From Salinicola halimionae (GTDB taxonomy: Bacteria > Pseudomonadota > Gammaproteobacteria > Pseudomonadales > Halomonadaceae), in assembly GCF_003206065.1 (NCBI RefSeq), contig NZ_PZJQ01000005.1:393265-457264 (forward strand): a stretch of 64,000 nucleotides of DNA. Direction: 5' to 3'. Of this stretch, positions 1 through 9,916 are shown in pieces. How positions within the stretch are numbered: position 1 is the first letter of the stretch; the number at the start of each line of letters is the position of its first letter. A program made the translations under genes and the position numbers. Below the pieces are notes generated by a model. It was given only the letters and a program-made list of their open reading frames with translations. It ran no database searches and was not told where the DNA came from.

Positions 1-652
1 GCGGCGAGCTCTGGAAGTTGCGCTTGAGCTGCGACGTGTTGGCGGCTTCCTTGTTGAGATCGAGCTCGTCGAACAGGGTCGCCTCGTAATCCTTGACCAC
101 CTCGACCGGGCGCAGGCGGCGAGCTTCCGGCACGCGACGCATCAGGCGTGCAAAGGTATAAAGCAGCCCGATGTCCTCGCGCATGATGCGGTCGATGCCG
201 GGGCGGATGATCTTGACCACGACCTGTTCGCCGCTATGCAGCTCGGCGGCATGAACCTGGGCGATCGATGCCGAGGCCATCGGCTCGGTCTCGAAGGCGG
301 CGAAAGCTTCCTCGACGGTCTTGCCGAGTTCGACCTCGACCATGGCGCGGGCGGTCTCACCGGGGAAGGGTGGTACTTGATCCTGAAGCCGCTTCAGTTC
401 GTCGGCGATATCCGGGGGTAGCAGATCGCGGCGGGTCGACAGCATCTGGCCGAACTTGACGAAGATAGGCCCGAGGGACTCCAGCGCCAGGCGTAGCCGT
501 TTGCCGCGAGAGTGATCGCCGATCGGAATCAGCCGAACGGGCGCGAAGCGCCATAGCCAACGGATGACAGGCGGCAATCGTTCCGGGGGAACCAGACTGT
601 CGAGACGGTAGCGCGAAACGGTCCAGGCGATGCGAAATAGCCGCAGGCTCAT
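1..652 (-). CDS. ubiB: Ubiquinone biosynthesis kinase-like protein UbiB (5' part only)
   Basis: This is the N-terminal part, about 217 residues, of UbiB, an atypical ABC1/ADCK kinase-like ATPase needed for aerobic ubiquinone synthesis at the inner membrane. The gene runs off the left edge, so the C-terminal part is absent. The visible sequence contains the family's KFGQMLSTR stretch, the QDQVPP motif and an Ala-rich ASIAQVH nucleotide-binding loop, followed by the VVKI lysine region. The ATG at 650-652 overlaps the ubiJ stop codon by four bases (ATGA), so the two are translationally coupled as the third and second genes of ubiE-ubiJ-ubiB. The order matches the ubiEJB operon of other gammaproteobacteria. 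Confidence 0.93.
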   Translation of the reverse strand, partial: MSLRLFRIAWTVSRYRLDSLVPPERLPPVIRWLWRFAPVRLIPIGDHSRGKRLRLALESLGPIFVKFGQMLSTRRDLLPPDIADELKRLQDQVPPFPGETARAMVEVELGKTVEEAFAAFETEPMASASIAQVHAAELHSGEQVVVKIIRPGIDRIMREDIGLLYTFARLMRRVPEARRLRPVEVVKDYEATLFDELDLNKEAANTSQLKRNFQSSP

Positions 653-1272
653 GAATGAGGCTCCTGGCGGCGTTGCAATCGATCGATGCGGGCACCAAGA
701 CGATCGACGGTCTGCTGGAGCTCGGTCAGATGATCGCGGGCGACGGCGAGCTGGTTGCGCCCGGCCAGCCAACGGCGCTCTTCGAACAGATATTCACGCA
801 TGTCCTGTTGCCACTCGCTGGCCATGAAGCGTGCCTGTCGGCCCAGGTGGTGAACTCCTGTCGCGACGCCGTGGGCATTACGGCTACCCAGCCCCTTGGC
901 CAACGCGCCTTCCCAATCGAGATCGAGGTCCATGAACAGGGTCTGGATCGAGGGCAGGAGCGCTGTCTGGCCGGTGACCGGCAACTGCCCGCTGAACAGC
1001 AGGCGCTCGGGAGAATCGCCTGCCATCAGGCGGGTCATGGCGTGTCGGGTCAAGGTGACCTCGAGATCGTCTGTGTCATGCCACTCGAGCGCTCGGCTCA
1101 AGATGAGACCGTCAGCGTGGAACGCCACCCGAAATCCGATCCGGGCGTCGTCGAGGGTGAGCCGCAGGGTAGTGTCGGACAGCGCCGCCAGCCGCGCAGA
1201 CGCAGCCGGATCGCGGCGCAGCAAGGTATTCAGCGAGCGTTCGAGAGCGACCAGGGCGAAAGTATCCAGCAT
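649..1272 (-). CDS. ubiJ: Ubiquinone biosynthesis accessory factor UbiJ (SCP2 domain)
   Basis: A 207-residue protein between ubiE and ubiB. UbiJ is a lipid-binding accessory factor of the soluble ubiquinone biosynthesis complex. Residues about 15-110 fit an SCP2-like sterol-carrier fold, including the typical FSGQLPVTG segment. The last 50 residues are charged and leucine-rich and probably form the C-terminal coiled coil ([17 protein letters not shown]). The start lies 11 bases after the ubiE stop and the end overlaps ubiB by four bases, so this is the middle gene of a three-gene operon. Sequence conservation in UbiJ is low, so the call rests partly on position. Confidence 0.9.
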   Translation of the reverse strand: MLDTFALVALERSLNTLLRRDPAASARLAALSDTTLRLTLDDARIGFRVAFHADGLILSRALEWHDTDDLEVTLTRHAMTRLMAGDSPERLLFSGQLPVTGQTALLPSIQTLFMDLDLDWEGALAKGLGSRNAHGVATGVHHLGRQARFMASEWQQDMREYLFEERRWLAGRNQLAVARDHLTELQQTVDRLGARIDRLQRRQEPHS

Positions 1273-1283
1273 GACGCGCGCCC

Positions 1284-2030
1284 TCAGAGCTTGATGCCGC
1301 GATGTAGCGCGACGATCCCACCGGTCATGTTGGTATATTCGACGCGCTCCAGCCCGGCCGCCTGCATCATGCCTTTCAGCGTTTCCTGATCGGGATGCAT
1401 GCGTATCGACTCGGCCAGATAGCGGTAACTGTCGGCATCGTTGGCCACCAGCCGACCCATCTGCGGCAGCAATCGAAATGAATACTGATCGTAGGCTTTC
1501 GACAGCAAACCGTTGACCGGTTTAGAAAACTCCAGCACCAGCAGGCGTCCGCCCGGCTTGAGAACGCGGGTCATCGAGCGGAGCGCGGCATCCTTGTCGG
1601 TGACATTGCGCAAGCCGAAAGCGATGGTAATGCAGTGAAAGCTGTTGTCGGGGAACGGCAGGCTCTCCGCGTTGGCCTGCACGTATTTGACGTTGTCGCC
1701 GACCCCGTGGTCGATCAGCTTGTCGCGGCCGACACGCAGCATCGACTCGTTGATATCGGCCAGTACGACGCGACCTTGGGGGCCGACACGTTTGGCAAAT
1801 TGGCGGGTCAGATCGCCGGTGCCGCCGGCGATATCGAGCACGCTATGCCCGGGGCGGACGCCGCTGCGCTCGAGCGCGAGCTGTTTCCAGAAGCGATGGA
1901 TGCCGAATGACATCAGATCGTTCATGACGTCGTAGCGCGCGGCCACCGAATGAAAGACGTCGGCCACGCGGGCGGCCTTCTCGTCGACCGCGACCTTCTC
2001 ATAGCCAAAGTCGGTCGTGCGCTTGTCCAT
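1284..2030 (-). CDS. ubiE: Ubiquinone/menaquinone biosynthesis C-methyltransferase UbiE
   Basis: This 248-residue SAM-dependent methyltransferase C-methylates the benzoquinol (or demethylmenaquinol) ring. The SAM-binding motif is [12 protein letters not shown]. The family signatures [10 protein letters not shown] near the N-terminus, [12 protein letters not shown] and the C-terminal GGIVALHRG are all present. The reading frame stays open upstream, but the start at 2030 is chosen because it gives the usual [14 protein letters not shown]-terminus and has a GGAG ribosome site about nine bases upstream. It is the first gene of ubiE-ubiJ-ubiB. The 238 bases between this start and the DUF971 stop hold no gene I can support. 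Confidence 0.97.
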   Translation of the reverse strand: MDKRTTDFGYEKVAVDEKAARVADVFHSVAARYDVMNDLMSFGIHRFWKQLALERSGVRPGHSVLDIAGGTGDLTRQFAKRVGPQGRVVLADINESMLRVGRDKLIDHGVGDNVKYVQANAESLPFPDNSFHCITIAFGLRNVTDKDAALRSMTRVLKPGGRLLVLEFSKPVNGLLSKAYDQYSFRLLPQMGRLVANDADSYRYLAESIRMHPDQETLKGMMQAAGLERVEYTNMTGGIVALHRGIKL

Positions 2031-2268
2031 GTGCTTTTCTCCGAGATGACGCGAGCGGCGATCATTTTGCTGTCTAAGCGATCGTTCAGCTGTCGAGAGG
2101 ATTGCCAGGTGGTTCGAGCCCTGCGAGTGACGCGCTCGAGACCGGGGCGAGTCGATGTGAGCCGATCGAGCCAGCATTGTAGCGTCTGGGTGCAAACTTG
2201 TCTTTGCGCATCACCGCCGGTAGGCCTGGAGAGCTACCCGATGGTGGTGGCAGGTATCCAGTGCCGCC

Positions 2269-2652
2269 TCAAACCTGATGAATCTGAATCACGCTGGCTT
2301 CGCGCGATGCGCCGGCGCGCTCCAGCCGGGCTAGGTAATCGTCCCACCAGGCCTGCCGGTGGAGGGCCATGTCGTGAAGGTATTCCCAGGTATAAAGGCC
2401 CGTGTCGTGGCCATCGTCGAAGTGCAGCTTCAGCGCGTAACGGCCGGTTTGAGAGATGTCCAGCAGTCCGACATGACGCTTGCCGGTCTGCAGCACGGCT
2501 TCGCTGGGATGATGGCCCTGGACTTCCGCCGAGGGCGAATAGACGCGCAACAGCTCTATCGGCAGGCGATAGCTCTCGCCATCGGGATAGCCCAGTTCGA
2601 GCTCGCGATCGCCCTTGTGATAGTGGACTCGAGTGGGAATGGGTGCGGGCAT
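2269..2652 (-). CDS. DUF971 family protein (GBBH-like N-terminal domain)
   Basis: A 127-residue protein made almost entirely of the DUF971 / gamma-butyrobetaine-hydroxylase-like N-terminal domain. The diagnostic features are RVYSPSAEVQGH near the start and the basic-aromatic block around DDGHDTGLYTWEYLH. The function of the standalone bacterial form is not established; the domain has been linked to iron-sulfur or metal handling in some proteins, which is not evidence here. An ATG exists 45 bases further upstream, but 2652 is preferred because AGGAG sits about six bases before it. It lies downstream of hslU on the same strand, with a strong hairpin between them. Confidence 0.85.
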   Translation of the reverse strand: MPAPIPTRVHYHKGDRELELGYPDGESYRLPIELLRVYSPSAEVQGHHPSEAVLQTGKRHVGLLDISQTGRYALKLHFDDGHDTGLYTWEYLHDMALHRQAWWDDYLARLERAGASREASVIQIHQV

Positions 2653-2716
2653 CGGTATCTCCTGCGGTAAGGAAGCGCTGATGTCTCGAATAGACAATGA
2701 CGCCGCTACGCAACGG

Positions 2717-2749
2717 GAAGAGAGAAGAGGTCCGCTCTCTTCTCTCTTC
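2717..2749. other. Perfect 13-bp purine/pyrimidine hairpin between hslU and the DUF971 gene
   Basis: The arm GAAGAGAGAAGAG at 2717-2729 and its exact complement at 2737-2749 enclose a seven-base loop. On the minus strand the hairpin follows the hslU stop codon (2769) and precedes the DUF971 start (2652). The downstream side lacks a T run, so it is not a classical terminator. It may be an RNA-stabilising or attenuating element. Confidence 0.6.
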
Positions 2750-2768
2750 GTTCAGATCTCTTTGCGCT

Positions 2769-4193
2769 TTAGAGAATATACCGCGAGAGATCTTCGTCCA
2801 CGGCCAGCTCTCCGAGCTTTTCGTTGACGTAGTCGGCGTTGACGACCAGCGGACTCGGATAGTCACCGCCCTGGAAGGAGGCTTCCTCGAGCAGCCGCTC
2901 CATGACCGTATGCAGACGGCGGGCGCCGATGTTCTCGGTACCGTCGTTGACCTGCCAGGCAATCTCGGCGATCCGCGAGATACCGTCTTCGGTGAACTGC
3001 ACCTCCAATCCTTCGGTATCGAGCAGTGCCTGATACTGCTTGGTCAGCGCCGCCGATGGCTCGGTCAGGATGCGCTTGAAATCGTCCGGGGTCAGCGCGG
3101 TCAACTCTACGCGGATCGGAAGGCGGCCCTGCAGCTCCGGGATCAGATCCGAAGGCTTGGCAAGGTGGAAAGCACCGGAGGCGATGAACAGGATGTGATC
3201 GGTACGCACCATGCCGTGCTTGGTGGAGACGGTGGAGCCTTCGATCAGTGGCAGCAGATCGCGCTGCACGCCTTCCCGGGAAACGTCACCGCCGCTACCG
3301 CCAGATTCGCCGCGCTTGGCGACCTTGTCGATCTCGTCGAGGAACACGATACCGTTCTGCTCGACCGCTTCCAGCGCGCGCTGCTTGATCTCTTCCTCGT
3401 TGACCAGCTTGGCGGCTTCTTCGTCCTGCAGCAGTTTCCAGGCATCCTTGACCGCCACGCGGCGCGTCTCGGATTTCTGCTTGCCCATGTTGGCGAACAT
3501 GCTCTGCAGCTGATTGGTCATTTCCTCCATGCCCGGCGGGGTCATGATGTCGACGCCCTGGCTGGCCGGGGTCACCTCGATATCGATTTCCTTGTCGTCG
3601 AGCTGGCCTTCGCGCAGCTTCTTGCGGAAGACCTGACGCGTCGAAGTGTCGTCGCGGCCCGCGTCGTACTCGCTGCCACGCGGGCGCGGCAATAGCGCAT
3701 CGAGGATACGATCCTCGGCAGCATCCTGAGCCTTGTGACGGACTTCGACCTTGGCCTGCTCGCGAACCATCTTGATCGCCATTTCCATCAGGTCGCGAAT
3801 GATCGATTCGACGTCGCGGCCGACGTAGCCCACCTCGGTGAACTTGGTCGCCTCGACCTTGAGAAACGGCGCGCCGGCGAGCTTGGCCAGACGCCGTGCG
3901 ATCTCGGTCTTGCCGACGCCGGTCGGGCCGATCATCAGGATATTCTTGGGCACGATCTCGCCGCGCATGTCCTCGCCGAGACGCATACGGCGCCAGCGGT
4001 TGCGCAGCGCCACGGCGACGGCGCGCTTGGCGTCGTGCTGGCCGATGATGTACTGGTCGAGAGAATGCACGATTTCGCGCGGAGTCATCGCAGACTGGGT
4101 CAGTGCCGGTACGGCGCCGACGTTTTCCTGACCGGCACCGTTCTGGGAAGAACTTTGAGACGGGGTATTCGCAGACGTAGTGTTCGCAGACAT
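2769..4193 (-). CDS. hslU: HslU, ATPase subunit of the HslVU protease
   Basis: A 474-residue AAA+ unfoldase that feeds substrates to the HslV peptidase in the cytoplasm. Walker A is GPTGVGKTE, Walker B is VFLDEIDK, the arginine-rich sensor region follows, and the C-terminus ends LSRYIL, the tail that docks into HslV. The canonical family start (MTPREIV, codon at 4088) has no ribosome site. The upstream ATG at 4193 lies 13 bases after hslV and is preceded by GAGG, so I use it. This adds a 35-residue low-complexity Ser/Asn/Gln-rich extension whose translation is unproven. It is co-transcribed with hslV. Confidence 0.95.
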   Translation of the reverse strand: MSANTTSANTPSQSSSQNGAGQENVGAVPALTQSAMTPREIVHSLDQYIIGQHDAKRAVAVALRNRWRRMRLGEDMRGEIVPKNILMIGPTGVGKTEIARRLAKLAGAPFLKVEATKFTEVGYVGRDVESIIRDLMEMAIKMVREQAKVEVRHKAQDAAEDRILDALLPRPRGSEYDAGRDDTSTRQVFRKKLREGQLDDKEIDIEVTPASQGVDIMTPPGMEEMTNQLQSMFANMGKQKSETRRVAVKDAWKLLQDEEAAKLVNEEEIKQRALEAVEQNGIVFLDEIDKVAKRGESGGSGGDVSREGVQRDLLPLIEGSTVSTKHGMVRTDHILFIASGAFHLAKPSDLIPELQGRLPIRVELTALTPDDFKRILTEPSAALTKQYQALLDTEGLEVQFTEDGISRIAEIAWQVNDGTENIGARRLHTVMERLLEEASFQGGDYPSPLVVNADYVNEKLGELAVDEDLSRYIL

Positions 4194-4206
4194 GGATTCG
4201 GCCTCG

Positions 4207-4725
4207 TTACAGCTCTTCGAGCGTGATCTGGTGATTGGTGAAGACGCAGATGTCGGCGGCGATATTGAGTGATTTCTCGGTGATCTCGCGGGCGCCGAGC
4301 TCGGTGTTCTCGAGGAGTGCACGCGCCGAGGCCTGGGCGAAGTGACCGCCGGAGCCGATGGCGATGATGCCGCGTTCGGGCTCGACCACGTCACCGTTGC
4401 CGGTAATGATCAGTGAGGCGGTCTTGTCGGCGACGGCCAGCATGGCCTCGAGGCGGCGCAGGGCGCGGTCGGTGCGCCACTCTTTTGCCAGCTCGACCGC
4501 GGCTTTGGTCAGGTGACCCTGGTACTTTTCCAGCTGCGCTTCGAAGCGCTCGAACAGAGTGAAGGCGTCGGCAGTACCGCCGGCGAAACCGGCCAGAACC
4601 TGGCCGCGATAAAGTCGGCGGACCTTGCTGGCGTTGCCTTTCATCACCGTGTTGCCCAGTGAAACCTGGCCATCGCCGGCCAGAGCGACCTGGTCGCCAC
4701 GGCGCACTGATACGATTGTGGTCAT
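4207..4725 (-). CDS. hslV: HslV, peptidase subunit of the HslVU protease
   Basis: A 172-residue proteasome-beta-like threonine peptidase. After removal of Met1 the N-terminal Thr2 (MTTIVSVRR) is the nucleophile. [16 protein letters not shown] and the [14 protein letters not shown] segment are family signatures. The reading frame stays open upstream, but only the ATG at 4725 exposes the catalytic threonine, and GGGAG lies about eight bases before it. A sigma-32-like promoter and a leader hairpin lie upstream, as expected for a heat-shock operon. Confidence 0.97.
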   Translation of the reverse strand: MTTIVSVRRGDQVALAGDGQVSLGNTVMKGNASKVRRLYRGQVLAGFAGGTADAFTLFERFEAQLEKYQGHLTKAAVELAKEWRTDRALRRLEAMLAVADKTASLIITGNGDVVEPERGIIAIGSGGHFAQASARALLENTELGAREITEKSLNIAADICVFTNHQITLEEL

Positions 4726-4744
4726 GCAATTGACTCCCAATGGC

Positions 4745-4769
4745 GCGCCGCCAAACCTCCCGGCGGCGC
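4745..4769 (-). promoter_or_regulatory. hslV leader hairpin
   Basis: In the minus-strand leader an 8-bp GC stem (GCGCCGCC with GGCGGCGC) encloses a nine-base loop reading GGGAGGTTT. It lies about 20 bases before the hslV ATG. The E. coli hslVU leader is known to carry a stabilising stem-loop; whether this one has that role is inference. Confidence 0.6.
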
Positions 4770-4847
4770 CGAAAACGGGTGCGATCGCGTCCGTTGAAAG
4801 CTCTGGAGAGCGTTGCCCGGAACGACGCGATGCGGCATGAACAATCA

Positions 4848-4875
4848 AGTATGGGCGAGAAAGGGGGAAATCAAG
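4848..4875 (-). promoter_or_regulatory. Sigma-32 (RpoH)-type promoter for hslVU
   Basis: Read on the minus strand, CTTGAT (-35, 4870-4875) is followed after a 13-base spacer by GCCCATAC, extended by T (-10 region, 4848-4856). The RpoH consensus is CTTGAA, 13-17 bases, CCCCATNT. The match and the position about 120 bases upstream of hslV support heat-shock control of the operon. Confidence 0.6.
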
Positions 4876-5019
4876 CCGACGGTGAACGTCGAAGGTCATG
4901 AACGGACGGACGGCAGGGTGCCGGCCGCCATGACGCCTGATAATGGCGCGTGATCGCGGCGCCTATTGAGGGCGCGAATTTCTGGCCCTGAGACGCCGCG
5001 GGCCTCGATGTCGAAGGCG

Positions 5020-5721
5020 CTAGTTCTGCAAGCGCAGCAGCAACGGTTCGATACCCTGGGTCACCATCAGGTCCTGAGCACGCGACAGCTCGCGCTTGTC
5101 TTCGTAGGGACCGACCTGAACGCGGTGCCACAGCTGATCCCCGTTGGCACGCACGTCGGTGATCTTGGCCAGCAGGCCGAAATCCTTGAGTCGGTTGGCG
5201 AGGCGTTCGGCATCGCCGAGATCACGGAACGAGGCGGCCTGCAATACGTAGCGGCCACCGCTGGGCGTCGGCTGCTTGGTCTTGTTGGCGGCATCGTCGG
5301 CCGCCGCCTCCTGAGCGGCCTTGGCCGATGGCTCCGGAGACGAACTGTCGCTGTTGGGGGCGATGACTTCGGTTTCCGGCAGCAGGGTATAGAACTCGAA
5401 CGTGGGCGTTGCCGGCTGCTGCGCGCCGCCGTCTTTACTGCCCCTGCCGGCGTCACTGTTGGCGCTCTGATTGCCGCCACTGTTGGCTGTCTGGTTGGAC
5501 GTGGGTCGAGGTACGACCGCGGCTACCGGTTCGGGTGAGGAACGATCCAGATACTGCGACAGTACAAAACCGGCGATCAGGCCGGCAATGGCCCATAACC
5601 ACCCTGGAATGCTCCCGAGTCCGCCGCCGCTTGACTGGCGTGATCGGGATTTCGTCGTCGCGCCTTTAGGAGAAGGGCGATTAGCGGACGGACGGCTGTT
5701 CTGAGCGGGTCGGCGTGCCAT
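5020..5721 (-). CDS. SPOR-domain cell division protein, FtsN-like
   Basis: A 233-residue bitopic inner-membrane protein. A basic cytoplasmic tail (residues 1-38) is followed by one membrane segment (about 39-58, PGWLWAIAGLIAGFVLSQYL), a Pro/Ser/Asn/Ala-rich periplasmic linker, and a C-terminal SPOR domain (about 155-233, beginning GGRYVLQAASF and including VQVGPYEDK). SPOR domains bind septal peptidoglycan lacking stem peptides. The gene starts three bases after argS and lies before hslVU, the place of ftsN in many gammaproteobacteria. The essential periplasmic FtsN helix is not obvious, so I do not assign the symbol. Confidence 0.88.
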   Translation of the reverse strand: MARRPAQNSRPSANRPSPKGATTKSRSRQSSGGGLGSIPGWLWAIAGLIAGFVLSQYLDRSSPEPVAAVVPRPTSNQTANSGGNQSANSDAGRGSKDGGAQQPATPTFEFYTLLPETEVIAPNSDSSSPEPSAKAAQEAAADDAANKTKQPTPSGGRYVLQAASFRDLGDAERLANRLKDFGLLAKITDVRANGDQLWHRVQVGPYEDKRELSRAQDLMVTQGIEPLLLRLQN

Positions 5722-5724
5722 GTT

Positions 5725-7410
5725 CTACATCTCCTCCGGGGCGCTGACGCCGAGCAGCGCCAATCCATTGCCAATGACCTGGCGTGTTGCCAGACCCAGT
5801 GCCAGCCGTGCATTACGCAACTCGGTATCGTCGACCATGACTTTCTGGGCGTTGTAGCAGGTGTGGAAATCACTCGCGAGATCGGTCAGGTATTGCGCTA
5901 TCTGATGCGGCTCGCGGGCGCGGGCGGCACGCTCGACGGTATCCGGGTAGCGCGCCAGCCGATTCATCAGCGCCTTTTCCTGGGCGGCATCGAGGCACTC
6001 GAGGTTGGCCATGGCAACCGTATGATCGAACGTCAGACTGTCGCTTTCGGCCTTGCGCAACACGCTGCAGACGCGGGCATGAGCGTATTGAATGTAGTAG
6101 ACCGGGTTGTCGTTGGTCTGCGAGCGCGCGAGATCGATATCGAAGGTGAGCTGGGAGTCGGCGCGGCGCGCGGCCAGGAAGTAGCGCGTGGCGTCACGAC
6201 CTACCTCGTCGATCAGGTCACGCAGCGTAACGTAACTACCGGCGCGCTTGGATAGCTTGACCTCGACGCCGGAGCGGGTCACCAGCACCATCTGGTGCAG
6301 CACGTAGTCCGGCCAGCCCTGCGGTATTCCCGCCTCCAGTGCCTGCAGCCCGGCGCGCACGCGGGTCACGGTCGAATGGTGATCGGCGCCCTGTTCGTCG
6401 ATGACGGTAGCGAAGCCGCGCTGCCACTTGTTGAAATGATAGGCGACGTCGGGCACGAAGTAGGTGTAGGCGCCATCGGTCTTGCGCATCACCCGATCCT
6501 TGTCGTCACCGAAATCGGTGGTACGAAGCCACAGCGCGCCATCCGCTTCGTAGGTGTGTCCGCCGGAAATCAGGGCCTCGACGGTCTGCTCCACCCGGCC
6601 TTCGGCATACAGCGAGGATTCGAGGAAGTAGACGTCGAATTCGACCCCGAAAGCCTTGAGGTCGAGATCCTGCTCGCGACGCAGATAGGCCACGGCAAAG
6701 GCTCGAATGGCATCGCCGTCATCGGGATCGGCCTTGGCCGTGACCTCGCGATCATCGGCGGTCACGGTATCGCCGGCCAGATAGGCTCTGGCGACATCAC
6801 TGATGTAGTCGCCGCGGTAACCGTTCTCGGGCCAACCGTCGTCCTCCGGCCCCAGACCCTGGACTCGGGCCTGAACTGAAAGCATCAGGTTGTTGATCTG
6901 CGCGCCGGCATCGTTGTAGTAGAACTCGCGAGTCACGTCATGGCCGGTTGCTTCCAGCAGGCGACAAAGGCAGTCGCCAATGGCGGCGCCACGACCATGG
7001 CCGACGTGTAGTGGCCCGGTGGGGTTGGCGGAGACGAACTCGACCTGCACTTTCTCGCCGGCGCCGATCATGCTGCGGCCGAAGGTGTCACCGGCATCCA
7101 GGATCTGGCTGACGATGCCGGCAATGGCGTCGGTGGCGGCGAAGAAATTGATGAACCCCGGGCCGGCGATTTCGGTTCGGCGAATGACGTCGTTGGCGGG
7201 CAGTGCCGCAACCAGCTTGTCGGCCAGATCACGCGGCTTGCCGCCGGCCGGTTTTGCCAGTACCAGCGCGAGATTGGTGGCGTAGTCGCCATGGGCCTTG
7301 TCGCGAGTCGGATCGACCTTGATCGCGGGATGCACGTCCGCCGGGAGATCGCCGGCCTGTTGCAGGGTGGCGACGGCGGCGTCGAGCAGTTGGGTAATCG
7401 TCTCTTTCAT
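5725..7410 (-). CDS. argS: Arginyl-tRNA synthetase
   Basis: A 561-residue class I aminoacyl-tRNA synthetase that charges tRNA-Arg. The HIGH motif appears as HVGH in [13 protein letters not shown]. The KMSKS region is degenerate ([12 protein letters not shown]), which is usual for ArgRS. The N-terminal Add1 domain and the C-terminal DALR anticodon-binding domain, ending near [15 protein letters not shown], are present at full length. It is followed immediately by the SPOR-domain gene (gap of three bases), so the two are probably one transcript. The 247 bases between argS and the priA stop contain no recognisable gene. Confidence 0.97.
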   Translation of the reverse strand: MKETITQLLDAAVATLQQAGDLPADVHPAIKVDPTRDKAHGDYATNLALVLAKPAGGKPRDLADKLVAALPANDVIRRTEIAGPGFINFFAATDAIAGIVSQILDAGDTFGRSMIGAGEKVQVEFVSANPTGPLHVGHGRGAAIGDCLCRLLEATGHDVTREFYYNDAGAQINNLMLSVQARVQGLGPEDDGWPENGYRGDYISDVARAYLAGDTVTADDREVTAKADPDDGDAIRAFAVAYLRREQDLDLKAFGVEFDVYFLESSLYAEGRVEQTVEALISGGHTYEADGALWLRTTDFGDDKDRVMRKTDGAYTYFVPDVAYHFNKWQRGFATVIDEQGADHHSTVTRVRAGLQALEAGIPQGWPDYVLHQMVLVTRSGVEVKLSKRAGSYVTLRDLIDEVGRDATRYFLAARRADSQLTFDIDLARSQTNDNPVYYIQYAHARVCSVLRKAESDSLTFDHTVAMANLECLDAAQEKALMNRLARYPDTVERAARAREPHQIAQYLTDLASDFHTCYNAQKVMVDDTELRNARLALGLATRQVIGNGLALLGVSAPEEM

Positions 7411-7657
7411 GGGCTACTTCGTCGTCGTGGGGCCAGGCTTGGGGCTCGCAGCCCGACCCGGCGCGGGGTTCCGCGGGTCAGAACGCCGTGAACCTGCCGC
7501 CACGACGCTGGAAAAAGGCGGCCATTATCAGGGATTGCGCCAACGCTTTAAACCCTGATGCGCGAGCTTGCGACTTTCTGGGGCAAGCCCGGCGCCTACC
7601 GCATGGCGGATATGAATGCTGTGCTTAGGCTCGCGATGGTTGGCGCGGCTCTTGGCG

Positions 7658-9916
7658 TCAGCTCAAAGTCATCGGATCGATGTCCAGCGACCACCGAACC
7701 TTGCGCGATGTGCTGCTCTCCAGCCAGCTGCCCAGCCAGGCGCCGGCCTCGTGCAGGGCGCTACGTTTTTCCGACGACAGCATCAACTGCAAGTGGTAAC
7801 GATTCTGGCGCCGCTCCATGGGAGCGGGCACGGGGCCTAGACAGTGCACGGACGACTGGCGTTCGGCGAGCCACCTGCGCATGGCCTCGCCGGCGCTTTC
7901 GGCGGCCTGAAGGGCATCCTCCTCGCGGGTCGCCTCGAAGCGCGTCAGCGCCAGGTGGCGGTACGGGGGCAGGCCGGCCAGGCGTCTTTCCTCCAGCATC
8001 TGATAGGCCAGGGCGTCGTAGCCGCTATCGGCCAGCAGGCGAAGATTCGGATCATCGGGGTGCAATGTCTGGACCAGTACGCGGCCCGCGCGATCGGCGC
8101 GTCCGGCCCGCCCTGCTACCTGTACCAGTAGCTGCGCACTCTGCTCGAGAGCGCGAAAATCACTGGCGTAAAGGCCGGCATCGGCATTGACCACGACGAC
8201 CAGTGTCACATGAGGTAGATGATGGCCCTTGGCCAGCATCTGGGTACCCACCAGCAGGCTCGGCTCGCCGCGACGAATCTCGGTCAGGATCTGGTCGAAA
8301 GCCTCCTTGCGCCGCGTGCTGTCGCGGTCGATACGATAGACCGGGACATCGGGGAACAGCGTGGTCAGGGTTTCTTCGCTGCGCTCGGTGCCGGCGCCGA
8401 GTGGCCTCAGGTCGGCGCTACCGCAGCCGGGGCAGGCATCCGGCTGCGGCGTCTGGTGCTCGCAGTGGTGACAGACCAGGCGCGGCGGTTGGCGATGCAG
8501 GGTCATGCGTGAATCACAGTGACGACACTCGGCGATCCAGCCGCACTGGTGGCAGGCCAGCGAAGGCGAAAAGCCGCGCCGGTTGATGAATACCAGCACC
8601 TGGCCTTCCGCTTTCAGCGCCTGGCGAATGGCATCGATGGCCGGGGGAATCAAGCCGCCCTGACGCAGGCGCCCTCGCAGGTCCACCAGTTCCAGCTTGG
8701 CGGGGGCGTGGCGGCTGGGGCGTTGGGTTAGTCTCAGGTGCCGATAGCGACCGCTGCGCGCCTGGGCAAGGCTCTCCAGCGACGGTGTCGCGCTGCCCAG
8801 CAGAATGGGCACGCCATCGCGGTGCGCCCGCGCAATGGCCAGGTCGCGAGCGTGATAGCGCAGGCCATCCTGCTGCTTGAACGAGCCATCATGTTCCTCG
8901 TCGACGATGATCGCGCCGGGGCGTGCCAGCGGCGTGAAGATAGCGGACCGTGTGCCGATGACGATGGGCGCGCGGCCGCTGCGCGCGGCTTCCCAGGCAT
9001 CGAGACGCTCCAGGTCGGTCAGCCCTGAGTGCAACGCCACCACCGGCGCGCGAAAGCGTTTGCGGAAGCGCGACAGTGTCTGCGGCGTCAGACCGATCTC
9101 CGGCACCAGAATCAGGGCCTGACGACCTTGACCGAGCACGCCCTCGATCAGCTGCAGATAGACTTCCGTCTTGCCGCTACCGGTAACGCCATGCAGCAGG
9201 CACGGATGAAATCGGTCCAGCCCCTCATGCAGGGCGGCCAGCGCTGCTGCCTGCTCCCGGTTGAGGGGTAGGGCCGGCTCGGCCAGCAGGGCGCCTGACC
9301 AACCCTCGCTGGCGGTCAGCGGTTCCTGAGTCCGGGTGACGAGCCCCTTGTCGAGCAGGCCTTGGAGTTGAGCGCGGGTATACCCCTGGGCCGTGATCGC
9401 GGAGGTGATCATGCCGTGGCGATGCTGGGCCAGCAGCAGGATCAGCTCGCGTTGGCGAGGCGCACGACCGAGGGTATCGAGGGCGGTCGCTTCCGGGCCG
9501 TTCAACTGCCAGCGTTCGCGAATTCGGGCCTCGAGCGGGCGTCCCTGACGCAGCGGCCCGGGCAGGGCGTGATGCAACGTATCTCCCAGCGAATGTTGGT
9601 AATAGCGGGCAGTGAATTGGCACAGCCATAGCCAGTCTGCCGGCAAGGGTTCGTTGTCCAGACGCGAACTGATTGGCTTGAGTTGCTGAGCAGGCAGCTC
9701 GCTCTCCTCCGCGCACGCCATCACGATGCCGACCAGTTGGCGCCGGCCAAACGGCACCTTGACGCGAAGGCCCGGCTGCCAGCCACCTGCGGGCGGCTGC
9801 CCGGCAGGGCGATAATCGAACAGACGTCTCAGCGGGGTGGGAACGGCAACGCGAAGCACCCGGGGCACGGGGGGCGGTGCCGTGCGCTTTTCGGGCGCTA
9901 TTTCGGAATCAGCCAA
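7658..9916 (-). CDS. priA: Primosomal helicase PriA
   Basis: A 752-residue DEAH-box 3'-to-5' helicase that restarts stalled replication forks. Walker A is GVTGSGKTE and Walker B is DEEHD. A cysteine-rich zinc region (CHQCG, CRHC, CHHCEH, CPGCG) sits between the helicase lobes, and the N-terminal DNA-binding part begins RVLRVAVPTPL. The frame stays open to 10105, but that would run into the rpmE control region. I choose a TTG start at 9916 because GGAGG lies four bases upstream and the protein then begins at the normal family length. No internal ATG offers a better start. Confidence 0.94.
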   Translation of the reverse strand: MADSEIAPEKRTAPPPVPRVLRVAVPTPLRRLFDYRPAGQPPAGGWQPGLRVKVPFGRRQLVGIVMACAEESELPAQQLKPISSRLDNEPLPADWLWLCQFTARYYQHSLGDTLHHALPGPLRQGRPLEARIRERWQLNGPEATALDTLGRAPRQRELILLLAQHRHGMITSAITAQGYTRAQLQGLLDKGLVTRTQEPLTASEGWSGALLAEPALPLNREQAAALAALHEGLDRFHPCLLHGVTGSGKTEVYLQLIEGVLGQGRQALILVPEIGLTPQTLSRFRKRFRAPVVALHSGLTDLERLDAWEAARSGRAPIVIGTRSAIFTPLARPGAIIVDEEHDGSFKQQDGLRYHARDLAIARAHRDGVPILLGSATPSLESLAQARSGRYRHLRLTQRPSRHAPAKLELVDLRGRLRQGGLIPPAIDAIRQALKAEGQVLVFINRRGFSPSLACHQCGWIAECRHCDSRMTLHRQPPRLVCHHCEHQTPQPDACPGCGSADLRPLGAGTERSEETLTTLFPDVPVYRIDRDSTRRKEAFDQILTEIRRGEPSLLVGTQMLAKGHHLPHVTLVVVVNADAGLYASDFRALEQSAQLLVQVAGRAGRADRAGRVLVQTLHPDDPNLRLLADSGYDALAYQMLEERRLAGLPPYRHLALTRFEATREEDALQAAESAGEAMRRWLAERQSSVHCLGPVPAPMERRQNRYHLQLMLSSEKRSALHEAGAWLGSWLESSTSRKVRWSLDIDPMTLS

